Below, one piece after another: positions 30,075-39,772 of a stretch of DNA of 64,000 nucleotides. The translations under genes and the position numbers were made by a program. Positions within the stretch are counted from its first letter, which is position 1. Each line of letters begins with the position of its first letter. The stretch is from assembly GCF_900142935.1 (NCBI RefSeq), contig NZ_FSRS01000001.1, positions 1,994,001 to 2,058,000 on the forward strand, in the 5' to 3' direction. A model generated the notes under the pieces. The model worked only from the letters and a program-made list of their open reading frames with translations. It made no database searches and had not been told where the DNA came from. The DNA comes from Rhodovulum sp. ES.010 (GTDB lineage: Bacteria; Pseudomonadota; Alphaproteobacteria; Rhodobacterales; Rhodobacteraceae).

Positions 30075-31076
30075 GTGCCCCGGACCGAGACCCGAAGCCC
30101 CGCACCGCCCGCCGCGGCCCTGCCGCAGGTAAGCCACCCCCGCAATCCGGGCGTGCCGCTGGACCTGGGCTGGATCGGGCAGGCGCGCGTCAACCGGCCC
30201 GCGGTGGAGCGGCGCTGCCTGGGCCTGCCGGGGCGCCGCTCGGTCAAGGGCGCGCACCAGGCGGCCTGGCTGCTGCGGGCCGTGCGCCTGATCGACCTCA
30301 CGACGCTGTCAGGCGACGACACGCGCGGCCGTGTCGCGCGGCTCTGCGCCAAGGCGCGCCAGCCGGTGCGCGCCGATTTGCTGGACGCGTTGGGGGTCGA
30401 GCGGCTGACCACCGGGGCCGTCTGCGTCTATCACGAGATGATCGCGCCTGCCGTCGCGGCGCTTGAGGGCTCGGGAGTGCCGGTGGCCGCGGTCTCGACC
30501 GGGTTCCCGGCGGGCCTCTCGCCCTTCGCCACGCGGCTGGCCGAGATCGAGGCCAGCGTCGCCGCGGGGGCGTCCGAGATCGACATCGTGATCTCCCGCC
30601 GACACGTTCTGACCGGCGATTGGCAGGCGCTTTACGACGAGGTGGCCGCATTCCGCGCGGCTTGCGGCGCGGCGCATCTGAAGGCGATCCTCGCCACCGG
30701 CGAGCTTGGCACGCTCACCAATGTCGCGCGGGCCAGCCTCGTCGCGATGATGGCGGGCGCGGATTTCATCAAGACCTCGACTGGCAAGGAACCGGTGAAC
30801 GCGACCCTTCCGGTCGGCCTGACCATGGTCCGCGCGATCCGCGCCTATCACGCAGCCACCGGCCACCGCGTCGGGTTCAAGCCCGCGGGCGGAATATCCA
30901 AGGCCAAGGACGCGCTGACATGGCTCGCGCTGATCAAGGACGAACTCGGCGACCGCTGGCTGAGGCCCGACCTCTTCCGCTTCGGCGCCTCCTCGCTTCT
31001 GGGCGATATCGAGCGCCAGATCGAGCATCACGTCACCGGCGCCTATTCCGCCGCCTGGCGGCATCCGATGGGGTAA
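30075..31076 (+). CDS. deoC: deoxyribose-phosphate aldolase
   Basis: This class I aldolase of about 333 residues cleaves 2-deoxyribose 5-phosphate to glyceraldehyde 3-phosphate and acetaldehyde. The catalytic pair is present: Schiff-base lysine in GADFIKTSTGK and proton-relay lysine in VGFKPAGGI, with DIVISRRHVLTGDW and LKAILATGEL. It has an N-terminal extension over the E. coli enzyme, as in eukaryotic-like DeoC. I took the GTG at 30075; an ATG at 30030 adds 15 residues. The neighbouring aldehyde dehydrogenase gene starts 5 nt downstream and could oxidise the acetaldehyde released. Confidence 0.93.
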   Translation: MPRTETRSPAPPAAALPQVSHPRNPGVPLDLGWIGQARVNRPAVERRCLGLPGRRSVKGAHQAAWLLRAVRLIDLTTLSGDDTRGRVARLCAKARQPVRADLLDALGVERLTTGAVCVYHEMIAPAVAALEGSGVPVAAVSTGFPAGLSPFATRLAEIEASVAAGASEIDIVISRRHVLTGDWQALYDEVAAFRAACGAAHLKAILATGELGTLTNVARASLVAMMAGADFIKTSTGKEPVNATLPVGLTMVRAIRAYHAATGHRVGFKPAGGISKAKDALTWLALIKDELGDRWLRPDLFRFGASSLLGDIERQIEHHVTGAYSAAWRHPMG

Positions 31077-31081
31077 CGCGC

Positions 31082-33445
31082 ATGACCGTTTCCGAGCTTA
31101 TGGACAGCATGGAATACGGCCCGGCCACGGAAAGCCCGGCCGAGGCGCTGGCCTGGCTGGTCGACCGGGGCGACCGGTTCGGGCAGTTCATAGGCGGCGC
31201 CTTTACCGAACCGGGAGAGACTTTCGAGAGCCGGAACCCGGCGACCGGCGAGGTGCTGGCGCTGGTCAGCCAGGCCACGCAAGCGGACGTGGACGCCGCC
31301 GTCGCCGCGGCGCGCAAGGCGCAGCCGAAATGGGCAAGGCTCACGGGCCACGCGCGAGCGCGTCACCTTTATGCGCTGGCCCGCCTGATCCAGAAACACG
31401 CGCGCCTGATCGCGGTGCTGGAAACCCTCGACAACGGCAAGCCGATCCGCGAAAGCCGGGACATCGACGTGCCCCTGGCCGCGCGGCATTTCTATTACCA
31501 TGCGGGGCTCGCCCAGCTTCTGGAGAAGGAAGTTCCCGGGCAGGTGCCGCACGGGGTCTGCGGCCAGATCATCCCCTGGAACTTCCCGTTCCTGATGCTC
31601 GCCTGGAAGATCGCCCCGGCCCTCGCCGCCGGCAACACGGTTGTCCTGAAACCGGCGGAATGGACCTCCCTGACCGCTCTGCTCTTTGCCGATCTCTGCC
31701 GCGAGGCCGGGCTGTCCAAGGGGGTGGTGAACATCGTCACCGGCGACGGGGCGGTGGGCGAGATGATCGTGGCGCATGAGAACGTCGACAAGATCGCCTT
31801 CACCGGCTCGACCGAGGTTGGGCGCAAGATCCGCGTGGCGACAGCCGGCAGCGGCAAGGCGCTGACGCTGGAGCTGGGGGGCAAGTCGCCTTACATCGTC
31901 TTCGACGATGCCGATCTCGACTCGGCGGTCGAGGGGCTGGTGGACGCGATCTGGTTCAACCAGGGCCAGGTGTGCTGCGCGGGCTCGCGGCTGGTCGTGC
32001 AGGAAGGCATCGCGGACGAGTTCCACGCCCGGCTGAAGGCGCGGATGGCGGGCCTGCGGATTGGCGATCCGCTCGACAAGTGCATCGATATCGGCGCGAT
32101 CATCGACCCGGCGCAGCAGAGGCGCATCGAGGAGATGGTCGCCGTCGGCGCCGGCGAGGGCGAGATTTTCCAGCCCGACGGGCCGCTGCCCGAAACCGGC
32201 TGCTACTACCAGCCGACGCTGATCACGGGGCTGTCGCCCGCCTCGCGCCTGATGCAGGAGGAGATCTTCGGCCCGGTCCTGGTCTCGACCACCTTCCGCA
32301 CGCCCGCCGAGGCCGTGCAACTGGCGAACGACACGCGCTATGGCCTCGCCGCCAGCGTCTGGTCCGAAAACATCAACACCGCGCTGGACGTGGCGCCGAA
32401 GCTCGCGGCGGGGGTGATCTGGGTGAACGGGTCCAACATGTTCGACGCGGCGGCGGGCTTCGGCGGCCTGCGCGAAAGCGGCTTCGGGCGCGAGGGCGGC
32501 TGGGAAGGGCTGCTGGAGTATCTGTGCCCGGAGGGCAAGCCGAAGCCGCTGAAACCGCTCGCCCCTGTCGAAAAGGCGGAAGACCCTGAACCGGCCGATC
32601 CGCTCGACCGCACCGCAAAGCTCTATATCGGAGGAAAGCAGACCCGACCGGACGGCGGCTATGCGCGCCCCGTGCACGGCCCCGGCGGACACCTGCTGGG
32701 CCATGTCGGCCTCGCTAACCGCAAGGACATTCGCAACGCCGTGGAGGCCGCGCGCAAGGCGCAGCCCGGCTGGGCGGCGGCGAGCGCGCATAACCGCGCG
32801 CAGATCCTCTTCTACATCGCCGAGAACCTGTCGGCGCGGGCCGCGGAGTTCGTGGATCGCCTGCACGCCATGACCGGCGGGCAGAAGGCGACTGCCAGAG
32901 CGGAGGTGGAGCACAGCCTCGACCGGCTCTTCACCTACGCCGCCTGGGCCGACAAGTATGCGGGCGACATCAAAGACGTGCCGATACGCGGCGCGGCATT
33001 GGCCTTCAACAGGCCGGTCGGCGTGATCGGGGCGCTCTGCCCCGACGAGGCGCCGCTGCTGGGCCTCATCTCGGTGATGGCCCCGGCCGTCGCGATGGGC
33101 AATTCGGTCGTGCTGGCACCCTCGGCCCCTTTCCCGCTGGCGGCTACCGACGTCTACCAGGTGCTCGATACCTCGGACCTGCCGGGCGGGGTGGTGAACA
33201 TCGTCACCGGCGCCCATGCGGACCTTGCCGAACCGCTGGCCGCGCATGGCGACGTGGACGCGGTCTGGTCGTTCTCGTCCGCGGCGATCTCTGCCCCAGT
33301 CGAACGCGCGGCGGCCGGTAACCTGAAACGGACCTGGGTCAACCATGCCCGCGCCCGTAACTGGGCGGGCGACGAAGGCGAAGGCCGCGCCTTTCTGCGC
33401 GCGGCCACCGAGGTCAGGACGGTCTGGGTGCCCTGGGGCGCCTGA
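31082..33445 (+). CDS. ALDH16-type aldehyde dehydrogenase with two tandem ALDH domains
   Basis: This 787-residue protein has two aldehyde-dehydrogenase-like domains. The first (about 30-490) is complete: IIPWNFPF (163-170), Lys190, Glu264 in ELGGK, and the nucleophile Cys298 in NQGQVCCAG. The second (about 510-787) keeps the fold pattern (LYIGGKQTRPDGGYARPVHG, FNRPVGVIGALCPDEAPLLG) but lacks a catalytic Cys-Glu pair and is shortened. This is the ALDH16 architecture, known in animals and in bacteria such as Loktanella. It starts 5 nt after deoC, which suggests acetaldehyde from deoxyribose phosphate as a substrate. Its stop is 1 nt from the convergent DUF1523 gene stop. Confidence 0.93.
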   Translation: MTVSELMDSMEYGPATESPAEALAWLVDRGDRFGQFIGGAFTEPGETFESRNPATGEVLALVSQATQADVDAAVAAARKAQPKWARLTGHARARHLYALARLIQKHARLIAVLETLDNGKPIRESRDIDVPLAARHFYYHAGLAQLLEKEVPGQVPHGVCGQIIPWNFPFLMLAWKIAPALAAGNTVVLKPAEWTSLTALLFADLCREAGLSKGVVNIVTGDGAVGEMIVAHENVDKIAFTGSTEVGRKIRVATAGSGKALTLELGGKSPYIVFDDADLDSAVEGLVDAIWFNQGQVCCAGSRLVVQEGIADEFHARLKARMAGLRIGDPLDKCIDIGAIIDPAQQRRIEEMVAVGAGEGEIFQPDGPLPETGCYYQPTLITGLSPASRLMQEEIFGPVLVSTTFRTPAEAVQLANDTRYGLAASVWSENINTALDVAPKLAAGVIWVNGSNMFDAAAGFGGLRESGFGREGGWEGLLEYLCPEGKPKPLKPLAPVEKAEDPEPADPLDRTAKLYIGGKQTRPDGGYARPVHGPGGHLLGHVGLANRKDIRNAVEAARKAQPGWAAASAHNRAQILFYIAENLSARAAEFVDRLHAMTGGQKATARAEVEHSLDRLFTYAAWADKYAGDIKDVPIRGAALAFNRPVGVIGALCPDEAPLLGLISVMAPAVAMGNSVVLAPSAPFPLAATDVYQVLDTSDLPGGVVNIVTGAHADLAEPLAAHGDVDAVWSFSSAAISAPVERAAAGNLKRTWVNHARARNWAGDEGEGRAFLRAATEVRTVWVPWGA

Positions 33446-33446
33446 G

Positions 33447-34079
33447 CTACTTGTTGCCGCGGCCGAACAGCCGGCGCCAGAACCCTTCGGCGCGGTCGTC
33501 GACATTCTCGATGAAATTGCCGGCGTCGTCGATCAAGGGCTCGATCCGCTTCTCCTTGAAGCGCAGAACGACCTTGGCGACCCAGAGTCCGATCAACGCC
33601 ACGACACTCAGCACGACGATGTTGAACCACGGGATCAGGGTCTGATCGGGACCTTCCGCGGGGCGCACCGAAACCGCGTTGGGATAGATCGAGAGATACT
33701 CGTTGCGCCAGCCGTAATGGGTCACGATCACCCATTGCGGGTCGTCCTTGGTCGAGACGACGTCGCGCGCCTCGGCCTGCAGGTTCGCGGTATCGACCTT
33801 GAAATAGGGCGGCCAGCCCCAGCCGGTATCCTCGTTGCGGTAAACGATCGGCTTGCCGTTCGGCCGGAACGCCTCGATGAAATGCACGTCGCGGTTCGAC
33901 ACCCCCTCCTGCGTGCCGGGCGCCGGGTCGGCCCAGAAGATCGAGTTGTCGCCGAAATCGATCCGGCGCACCTCTGTATTGGTGATCCGCACGATGTCGC
34001 GCTGGGGCAGCGTGTAGTGGAAGAAGGAAAAGACCAGGGCGGCAATGACCGCGAGAAAGGTCCATTTGACGTAAAACAT
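33447..34079 (-). CDS. DUF1523 family membrane protein
   Basis: This 210-residue protein has an N-terminal helix (VKWTFLAVIAALVFSFF) directly followed by HYTLPQRDIVRITNTEVRR, the family signature, and the segments GWPPYFKVDTANLQAEA and VIVTHYGWRNEYLSIYPNA. A second helix (PWFNIVVLSVVALIGLWVAK) near the C-terminus leaves a basic cytoplasmic tail. The bulk should be periplasmic. DUF1523 has no known function. It follows the small membrane gene at 34087 by 7 nt and is co-transcribed with it. Confidence 0.88.
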   Translation of the reverse strand: MFYVKWTFLAVIAALVFSFFHYTLPQRDIVRITNTEVRRIDFGDNSIFWADPAPGTQEGVSNRDVHFIEAFRPNGKPIVYRNEDTGWGWPPYFKVDTANLQAEARDVVSTKDDPQWVIVTHYGWRNEYLSIYPNAVSVRPAEGPDQTLIPWFNIVVLSVVALIGLWVAKVVLRFKEKRIEPLIDDAGNFIENVDDRAEGFWRRLFGRGNK

Positions 34080-34086
34080 CCAAGCC

Positions 34087-34353
34087 TCACGTGTAATTGA
34101 CGATGTAGATGATCGTGCCGATCACGATGGCCGGCACGATATAGACCCCGAGGATCAGCTTGCGCCGAAGCGACTGGTCGTACTCCTTCAACCCGTCGCG
34201 GACAAAGGCCTCGCGGTCGCCCTCGCGAATCTCCCCGTCCCATTCGCGTTCCAGCTTATCCCGACGTACGGCACGGGAATAGAGCGAGACACTGACATAG
34301 ACGATCGTCAGGACCACGGTCGCGAAAATGACGAAACGAAGCAGCGCGATCAT
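34087..34353 (-). CDS. small membrane protein, partner of the DUF1523 gene
   Basis: This 88-residue protein has two membrane helices (LLRFVIFATVVLTIVYVSVS and LILGVYIVPAIVIGTIIYIV) around a charged middle (KLEREWDGEIREGDREAFV). It is unnamed as far as I can tell. It lies 7 nt upstream of the DUF1523 gene in a two-gene operon and is divergent from the M20 peptidase gene. Confidence 0.75.
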   Translation of the reverse strand: MIALLRFVIFATVVLTIVYVSVSLYSRAVRRDKLEREWDGEIREGDREAFVRDGLKEYDQSLRRKLILGVYIVPAIVIGTIIYIVNYT

Positions 34354-34508
34354 CTGGCCACCTTCCGGCCTTGGAAACGGGCGTGCGGGTCAGGGCGTCC
34401 CGGCTCAGCCGCTCGCAGATCCATATAGGCGCGGGCGGGCCGGTTTGCACCCTGACCGGACGCCGCAACGCGATTGCCGCAGCGTTGGCGGCGCGCTAGT
34501 GTCTGTCG

Positions 34509-35801
34509 ATGGACGACGCGGCGCGGGAAAGGCTGGGAGCGGCGGTGGAGGCGCGACGCGACGAGTTGGTCGCGCTGACGCAGGATCTCGTACGCATCCC
34601 GACGCTGAACCCGCCGGGCCGCAACTACCGGGAAATCTGCGACTATCTCGCCGCTCGGCTCGCAGCGTGCGGCTTTGGCGTGGAACTCGTTCGGGCGACC
34701 GGCACGCCAGCCGACAGCGATGCGACCCCGCGCTGGAACCTGGTCGCGCGGCACGAAGGCGCCGCCCCGGGCGACTGCGTCCATTTCAACGGCCATCACG
34801 ACGTGGTCGAGGTCGGCCACGGCTGGACCGTGGACCCATTCGGAGGCGAGGTGAAGCACGGCCGCGTCTACGGCCGCGGGGCCTGCGACATGAAAGGCGG
34901 GCTCGCGGCGGCCATCATCGCCGCCGAAACCTTCATCGAGACCTGCCCCGACTATCGCGGCGCGGTGGAAATCAGCGCCACCGCCGACGAAGAGTCGGGC
35001 GGCTACGGCGGCGTAGCCTACCTGGCCGAGCAGGGATGGTTCGACCCGTGCCGCGTACAGCACGTCATCATCCCCGAACCGCTCAACAAGGATCGCATCT
35101 GCCTGGGCCATCGCGGCGTCTGGTGGGCCGAGATCGAAACCCACGGGCGCATCGCGCATGGCTCGATGCCGTTCCTGGGTGACTGCGCCGTGCGGCACAT
35201 GGGCGCAGTCCTGGCCGAGATGGAGGAGACGCTGTTCCCGCTGCTCGCCGGCAGGCGGACCGAGATGCCGGTGGTGCCAGAGGGCGCCCGGCAGTCCACG
35301 CTCAACATCAACGCGATCCATGGCGGCGAGCCCGAGCAGACGGCGGACTACAACGGCCTGCCCGCGCCCTGCGTGCCCGACCGGTGCCGCATCACCCTCG
35401 ACCGGCGCTTTCTCATCGAAGAGGACATCGCCGAGGTGAAGCGGGAGGTGACCGAGTTGATGGAGCGCGTGAAGGCCCGCCGCCCTGGCTTTGCCTACGA
35501 AATCCGCGAGCTGTTCGAGGTGCCGCCCACGATGACGGACGCGAACGCGCCGGTGGTGACCACCGTCGCCGAGGCCATTTTGCGGGTGCTTGGGCGCCAA
35601 CCCGAATACGTCGTCTCGCCGGGAACCTACGACCAGAAGCACATCGACCGGATCGGTCGGCTGAAGAACTGCATCGCCTACGGACCCGGCATCCTCGAAC
35701 TCGCCCACAAGCCCGACGAATGGGTAGGCATCGACGACATGGTTGATTCGGCGCGGGTCATGGCCTTGACGCTCAGGGAATTGCTGCTGAAGAGCAGCTA
35801 A
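34509..35801 (+). CDS. M20 family metallohydrolase (ArgE/DapE-like)
   Basis: This 430-residue dizinc deacylase has the M20 metal ligands: His97-Asp98 region in NGHHDVVE, Asp127 in RGACDMKGG, Glu161/162 in TADEESGG (catalytic plus ligand), Glu190 in IIPEP and a late His in ELAHKPDEW. The dimerisation domain lies at about residues 205-320. Relatives include acetylornithine deacetylase and succinyl-diaminopimelate desuccinylase, but many remove acyl groups from other amino acids. It has its own short upstream region, is divergent from the DUF1523 pair and convergent with panC, so context does not settle the substrate. Confidence 0.88.
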   Translation: MDDAARERLGAAVEARRDELVALTQDLVRIPTLNPPGRNYREICDYLAARLAACGFGVELVRATGTPADSDATPRWNLVARHEGAAPGDCVHFNGHHDVVEVGHGWTVDPFGGEVKHGRVYGRGACDMKGGLAAAIIAAETFIETCPDYRGAVEISATADEESGGYGGVAYLAEQGWFDPCRVQHVIIPEPLNKDRICLGHRGVWWAEIETHGRIAHGSMPFLGDCAVRHMGAVLAEMEETLFPLLAGRRTEMPVVPEGARQSTLNINAIHGGEPEQTADYNGLPAPCVPDRCRITLDRRFLIEEDIAEVKREVTELMERVKARRPGFAYEIRELFEVPPTMTDANAPVVTTVAEAILRVLGRQPEYVVSPGTYDQKHIDRIGRLKNCIAYGPGILELAHKPDEWVGIDDMVDSARVMALTLRELLLKSS

Positions 35802-35812
35802 TCCCGAAAACG

Positions 35813-36688
35813 TCACGACGGCGCAAAGGCTGCGGCGCGTTGCGGTACCGCCGGCACGTTGTCGATCAGCCGAACCCCGTCAAGATGCGCCGCCACCAGG
35901 AGGCGCGCGGGCTCGGACAGCGCCTGCAGCGGCGCCAGAGTCGCCGCCGACCGGAACTCCAGGTACTCGACGTCCGAATAACCGCCCGCCAGCACTGCCG
36001 CCCGCGCCTCGCCCAGGGCCTGTCCCACCGGGGCACCTTCGGACATCTCCTTCACCGCCCGCGTCAGTGCCGCAAAGAGCGCCGGGGCCTTGGCCCGCGC
36101 CGTGTGCCCCAGCCGCACGTTGCGAGAGGACAGGGCCAGACCATCGGGCTCTCGCACCGTGGGGCATCCGACGATCTCCACGGGAATGCCCAGGTCCCGC
36201 ACCAGCCGCCGGACCACCATCAGCTGCTGGAAATCCTTCTCGCCGAAATAGGCCCGGTCGGCCTGGGTTTGCAGCAACAGCTTGGTCACGACGGTCGCCA
36301 CGCCGTCGAAATGGCCCGGCCGGTGCGCGCCGCACAACCCTTCGCTGACGCCGGAGACCGAGACTGTGGTGGCGAATCCCTCGGGATATACCTGGTCGGG
36401 CGCGGGCACATAGATCGCATCGACCGCGAAGGGCGCGAGTTTTGCGGCATCGCTCCCCTCGGTTCGGGGATAGTTCGCCAGATCGTCGGGATTGTTGAAC
36501 TGCCTGGGGTTGACGAAGATCGTGACGATCACCCGGTCGGCGCCGGCCTTGGCGGCCTCGACAAGGCTGAGGTGCCCCGCGTGCAGCGCGCCCATCGTGG
36601 GCACCACGCCGATGCGCGCGCCCTCGGCACGCCAACGCGCGGTCAGGGCGCGCAGTTCCGCCAGCCGTCGCACGATGGGCGCGGTCAC
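35813..36688 (-). CDS. panC: pantothenate synthetase
   Basis: This 291-residue enzyme joins pantoate and beta-alanine with ATP. It has the HIGH-like [21 protein letters not shown], the FGEKDFQQL loop and LSSRNVRL (KMSKS-like region). The start is a GTG at 36688 that overlaps the panB stop in a GTGA, so the two are coupled. Length is normal. Confidence 0.96.
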   Translation of the reverse strand: MTAPIVRRLAELRALTARWRAEGARIGVVPTMGALHAGHLSLVEAAKAGADRVIVTIFVNPRQFNNPDDLANYPRTEGSDAAKLAPFAVDAIYVPAPDQVYPEGFATTVSVSGVSEGLCGAHRPGHFDGVATVVTKLLLQTQADRAYFGEKDFQQLMVVRRLVRDLGIPVEIVGCPTVREPDGLALSSRNVRLGHTARAKAPALFAALTRAVKEMSEGAPVGQALGEARAAVLAGGYSDVEYLEFRSAATLAPLQALSEPARLLVAAHLDGVRLIDNVPAVPQRAAAFAPS

Positions 36689-37503
36689 TGGCTGTCTCCG
36701 AACACGTGCTCGGGCGCGGGGAAACGGCGGGCGCGGACCTCTTCGGCATAGGCGGCAATGGCGGCGCGCGCGTCCCGCCCCAATTCGGCGTACCGTTTGG
36801 CGAATTTCGGTTTGAACTCGGCAAACAGGCCCAGCATGTCGTCGACCACCAGAACCTGCCCGTCGCAGCCCGCCGACGCGCCGATCCCGATGGTGGGAAT
36901 CGGCACCTCCGCCGTGATCCGGTCGGCCAGCGCCGCAGGCACCTTCTCCAGCACGACGGAAAACGCCCCGGCCTCGGCCACCGCGCGGGCGTCGGCCGTG
37001 ACCCGCGCCGCATCCGCGCCGCGCCCCTGCACCTTGTAGCCGCCCAGCGCGTTGATCGCCTGCGGCGTCAGCCCGACATGGGCCATCACGGGGATCGAGC
37101 GGGCGGTCAGGAACCGGATTGTATCGGCCATCGCGACGCCGCCCTCCAGCTTGACGGCCCCTGCCCCGGTCTCGGCCATCAACCGCGCGGCGTTGCGGAA
37201 CGCCTGTTCGGGGCTTTCCTCGTAGCTGCCAAAGGGCATGTCGACGACCATCAGGGCGCGCTCCAGCCCGCGCGCCACCGCCTGTCCGTGCAGGATCATC
37301 ATCTCCATCGTCACGCCGAGCGTGGAGGGCAGCCCGTGCAAGACCATGCCCACGCTGTCGCCCACCAGCACGAGGTCGCATTCCGGATCGACCAGGCGTG
37401 CGACCGGCGTGGTATAGGCGGTCAGGCAGACCAGCGGCGTCTCGCCTTTCCGCGACCTGAAGGCAGTGGGCGTGATCCGGCGGGCCTGTCCGGTTGCGCT
37501 CAT
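36685..37503 (-). CDS. panB: 3-methyl-2-oxobutanoate hydroxymethyltransferase
   Basis: This 272-residue enzyme makes ketopantoate from alpha-ketoisovalerate using methylene-THF, the first step of pantothenate synthesis. Motifs: [25 protein letters not shown], metal- and substrate-binding [14 protein letters not shown] and VKLEGG, and HVGLTPQ. The ATG at 37503 follows GAGGGAGGAGAG. A TATAAC on the minus strand (37537-37542) may be its -10. It forms the panB-panC operon. Confidence 0.96.
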   Translation of the reverse strand: MSATGQARRITPTAFRSRKGETPLVCLTAYTTPVARLVDPECDLVLVGDSVGMVLHGLPSTLGVTMEMMILHGQAVARGLERALMVVDMPFGSYEESPEQAFRNAARLMAETGAGAVKLEGGVAMADTIRFLTARSIPVMAHVGLTPQAINALGGYKVQGRGADAARVTADARAVAEAGAFSVVLEKVPAALADRITAEVPIPTIGIGASAGCDGQVLVVDDMLGLFAEFKPKFAKRYAELGRDARAAIAAYAEEVRARRFPAPEHVFGDSQ

Positions 37504-37655
37504 TCTCTCCTCCCTCGACTGTTCCCGGGCTGCGCGGTTATACAATGCTGCGACGCAGAATCCACCCGCTGCGGCTCCGTAGCCACGCCGCGGCCCTTGC
37601 CTTTGGCCGCCCGGGGCCGTGAGATGGGGGCATGAGTTGCAAGGGAGACCGCAGA

Positions 37656-39125
37656 ATGCGCCTCGTTCCGACCGCCGCCCTCTGCCTCGCGCTCGGCGCC
37701 GGCCAGGCTCTCGCCGCAGAGGACACGATCACCATCGGCATGGTGCTGGAGCCGCCGAACCTCGACCCCACCGGAGGCGCCGCGGCCGCCATCGACGAGG
37801 TGGTCTATGCCAACATCTTCGAGGGGCTAACCCGCTTCGCCCCAGACGGCTCCATCGTGCCGGGGCTGGCGAAAAGCTGGGAGGCGAACGAGAACGCCAC
37901 CGTCTACACGTTCCGCCTGCACGACGGCGTGACCTTTCACGACGGCAGCGCGATGGATGCCGAGGACGTCAAGTTCACCCTCGACCGTGCGCGGGCCGCA
38001 GAGTCGACCAATGCGCAGAAGGCGCTGTTCGCCGGGATCGAAAACGTCGAGGTGGTGGACCCGCTGACCGTGCGGGTCACGCTGTCGGCGCCTGACGGCA
38101 ATTTCCCCTTCAACATGGCCTGGGGCGACGCTGTAATCGTCGCGCCCGAAACGGTCGACAGTCTCGCGACCGCACCCGTTGGCACCGGCCCGTTCAGGTT
38201 CGACCGCTGGGCGCAGGGCGACCGGATCGAAATCGTGCGCAACTCCGACTACTGGGGCGCGACGCCGGCGCTGGCGTCGGCGACGTTCAAGTTCATCTCG
38301 GACCCCAACGCGGCTTTCGCCGCGATGATGGCCGGCGACGTGGACGCCTTTCCCAACTTCCCCGCGCCCGAGACGCTCTCGCAATTCGAGGCCGACCCGC
38401 GGTTCGAGGTGATCGTGGGCTCGACCGAAGGTGAGACGATACTGGCGATGAACAATGCGCAGGCCCCGCTTGACGACGTGCGGGTGCGCGAAGCCATCGC
38501 GCACGCGATCAGCCGCCAGGATATCATCGACGGCGCGATGTTCGGCTACGGCACGCCCATCGGTACGCACTTCCCACCGCACCACCCCGACTACGTCGAT
38601 CTCACCGAGCTTTCGGCGCATGACCCGGCGCGGGCGAAGACGCTGCTGGAAGAGGCGGGTCAGACCGATCTGACGCTGCGCCTGGCACTCCCGCCGCCCT
38701 CCTATGCCCGGCGCGGCGGCGAGATCGTCGCCGCACAGCTTCGCGCCGTCGGCATCGAGACCGAGATCACCAACCTGGAATGGGCACAGTGGCTGGAACA
38801 GGTGTTCACGGGCCGCGATTTCGACCTGACCATCGTCAGCCATACCGAGCCCATGGACATCAACATCTATGCCCGGCCCGACTACTACTTCCAGTATGGC
38901 GGTCCCGACTTCGCAGCGTCGATGGAGAACTTGACAAGCACGACCGACGCCGCCGCGCGATCGGATATCCTGAAGGACGCGCAGCGCATGATCGCCGAGG
39001 ACTACGTCAACGGCTTCCTGTTCCAGCTTGCCAAGACCGGCGTCGCCAACGCCGGGATCGAGGGATTGTGGGAGAACGCGCCGACCCAGGCCAACGACCT
39101 GACCGGCGTTTACTGGACCGAGTGA
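37656..39125 (+). CDS. ABC transporter substrate-binding protein, oligopeptide/nickel family (SBP_bac_5)
   Basis: This 489-residue periplasmic binding protein has a signal peptide ([19 protein letters not shown], cleaved before AEDT). It has the cluster C solute-binding fold: [56 protein letters not shown] and the late [20 protein letters not shown]. Such proteins bind peptides, opines, nickel-chelates or other amides. The matching permease and ATPase genes lie 2 kb downstream (41189-44519), separated by two opposite-strand genes. The ligand is unknown; creatine-like compounds are a contextual guess. Its 3-prime end overlaps the convergent HD-domain gene by 16 bp. Confidence 0.92.
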   Translation: MRLVPTAALCLALGAGQALAAEDTITIGMVLEPPNLDPTGGAAAAIDEVVYANIFEGLTRFAPDGSIVPGLAKSWEANENATVYTFRLHDGVTFHDGSAMDAEDVKFTLDRARAAESTNAQKALFAGIENVEVVDPLTVRVTLSAPDGNFPFNMAWGDAVIVAPETVDSLATAPVGTGPFRFDRWAQGDRIEIVRNSDYWGATPALASATFKFISDPNAAFAAMMAGDVDAFPNFPAPETLSQFEADPRFEVIVGSTEGETILAMNNAQAPLDDVRVREAIAHAISRQDIIDGAMFGYGTPIGTHFPPHHPDYVDLTELSAHDPARAKTLLEEAGQTDLTLRLALPPPSYARRGGEIVAAQLRAVGIETEITNLEWAQWLEQVFTGRDFDLTIVSHTEPMDINIYARPDYYFQYGGPDFAASMENLTSTTDAAARSDILKDAQRMIAEDYVNGFLFQLAKTGVANAGIEGLWENAPTQANDLTGVYWTE

Positions 39126-39664
39126 TCCGCCTCCACCGCGATCCGTGCCCGCGCGGCGCGGATCACGCCGTCGAAATGCGCCCTCGCCGCCGGATGATGC
39201 GGCGGCAGCACCGTCACCACCTCGACCGACCAGTCGAGATAGGCAAGGCGGCGTGCCACGCTCCAGGTCACCGGCGGGGTCTCAGCCACGGCCCGGCAGT
39301 TGCTGATCTTGTCGCAAATTTTCACCAGCGCCGCGCCGGAGCTTTTGCTTGGCGCGTTCACCACCTGCATTCGCTTGCGCTCGGCCTTGGGCAGAGACTT
39401 GTCGTCGGTCAACGCCCCCACGATGGCCGCCACCTCGGCACCGAACGCCGCGGCAAGCTCGTCGTGGCTCGTCGGCGGGCAATCCTCCACCGTGTCGTGC
39501 AGCCAGGCGGCGGCAATCTCGACCACCCCGCCACCGAAACCCTCTGTCAAGGCGGCGACCTCGGCGACGTGGGTGACATAGGGGCTGGCCCCGGCATCCT
39601 TGCGGCGCTGATCGCGGTGGCGATCCTCCGCAAATGCGCGGGCCGCCCCGACCAGATCGGTCAT
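39110..39664 (-). CDS. HD-domain phosphohydrolase, SpoT/MESH1-like
   Basis: This 184-residue protein has the HD metal-binding set: His32 (PYVTHVAEVA), His56-Asp57 (AAWLHDTVED) and Glu60/Asp61, in the pattern of the RelA/SpoT (p)ppGpp hydrolase domain without any synthetase or TGS domain. Small stand-alone members are Mn-dependent hydrolases of (p)ppGpp or NADPH. Its end overlaps the end of the SBP gene by 16 bp. Nothing else in the operon direction explains its role. Confidence 0.85.
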   Translation of the reverse strand: MTDLVGAARAFAEDRHRDQRRKDAGASPYVTHVAEVAALTEGFGGGVVEIAAAWLHDTVEDCPPTSHDELAAAFGAEVAAIVGALTDDKSLPKAERKRMQVVNAPSKSSGAALVKICDKISNCRAVAETPPVTWSVARRLAYLDWSVEVVTVLPPHHPAARAHFDGVIRAARARIAVEADHSVQ

Positions 39665-39772
39665 GGCGTCTCTCCTTCGGGTTTTCGGGGATGCACGGCA
39701 CTAAGCAGGGCCAGCACATTGAAAGAGTAGCCCGGGCTGCCCCGAAACGCAACGCCGCGGCCGCGCCCCCGC

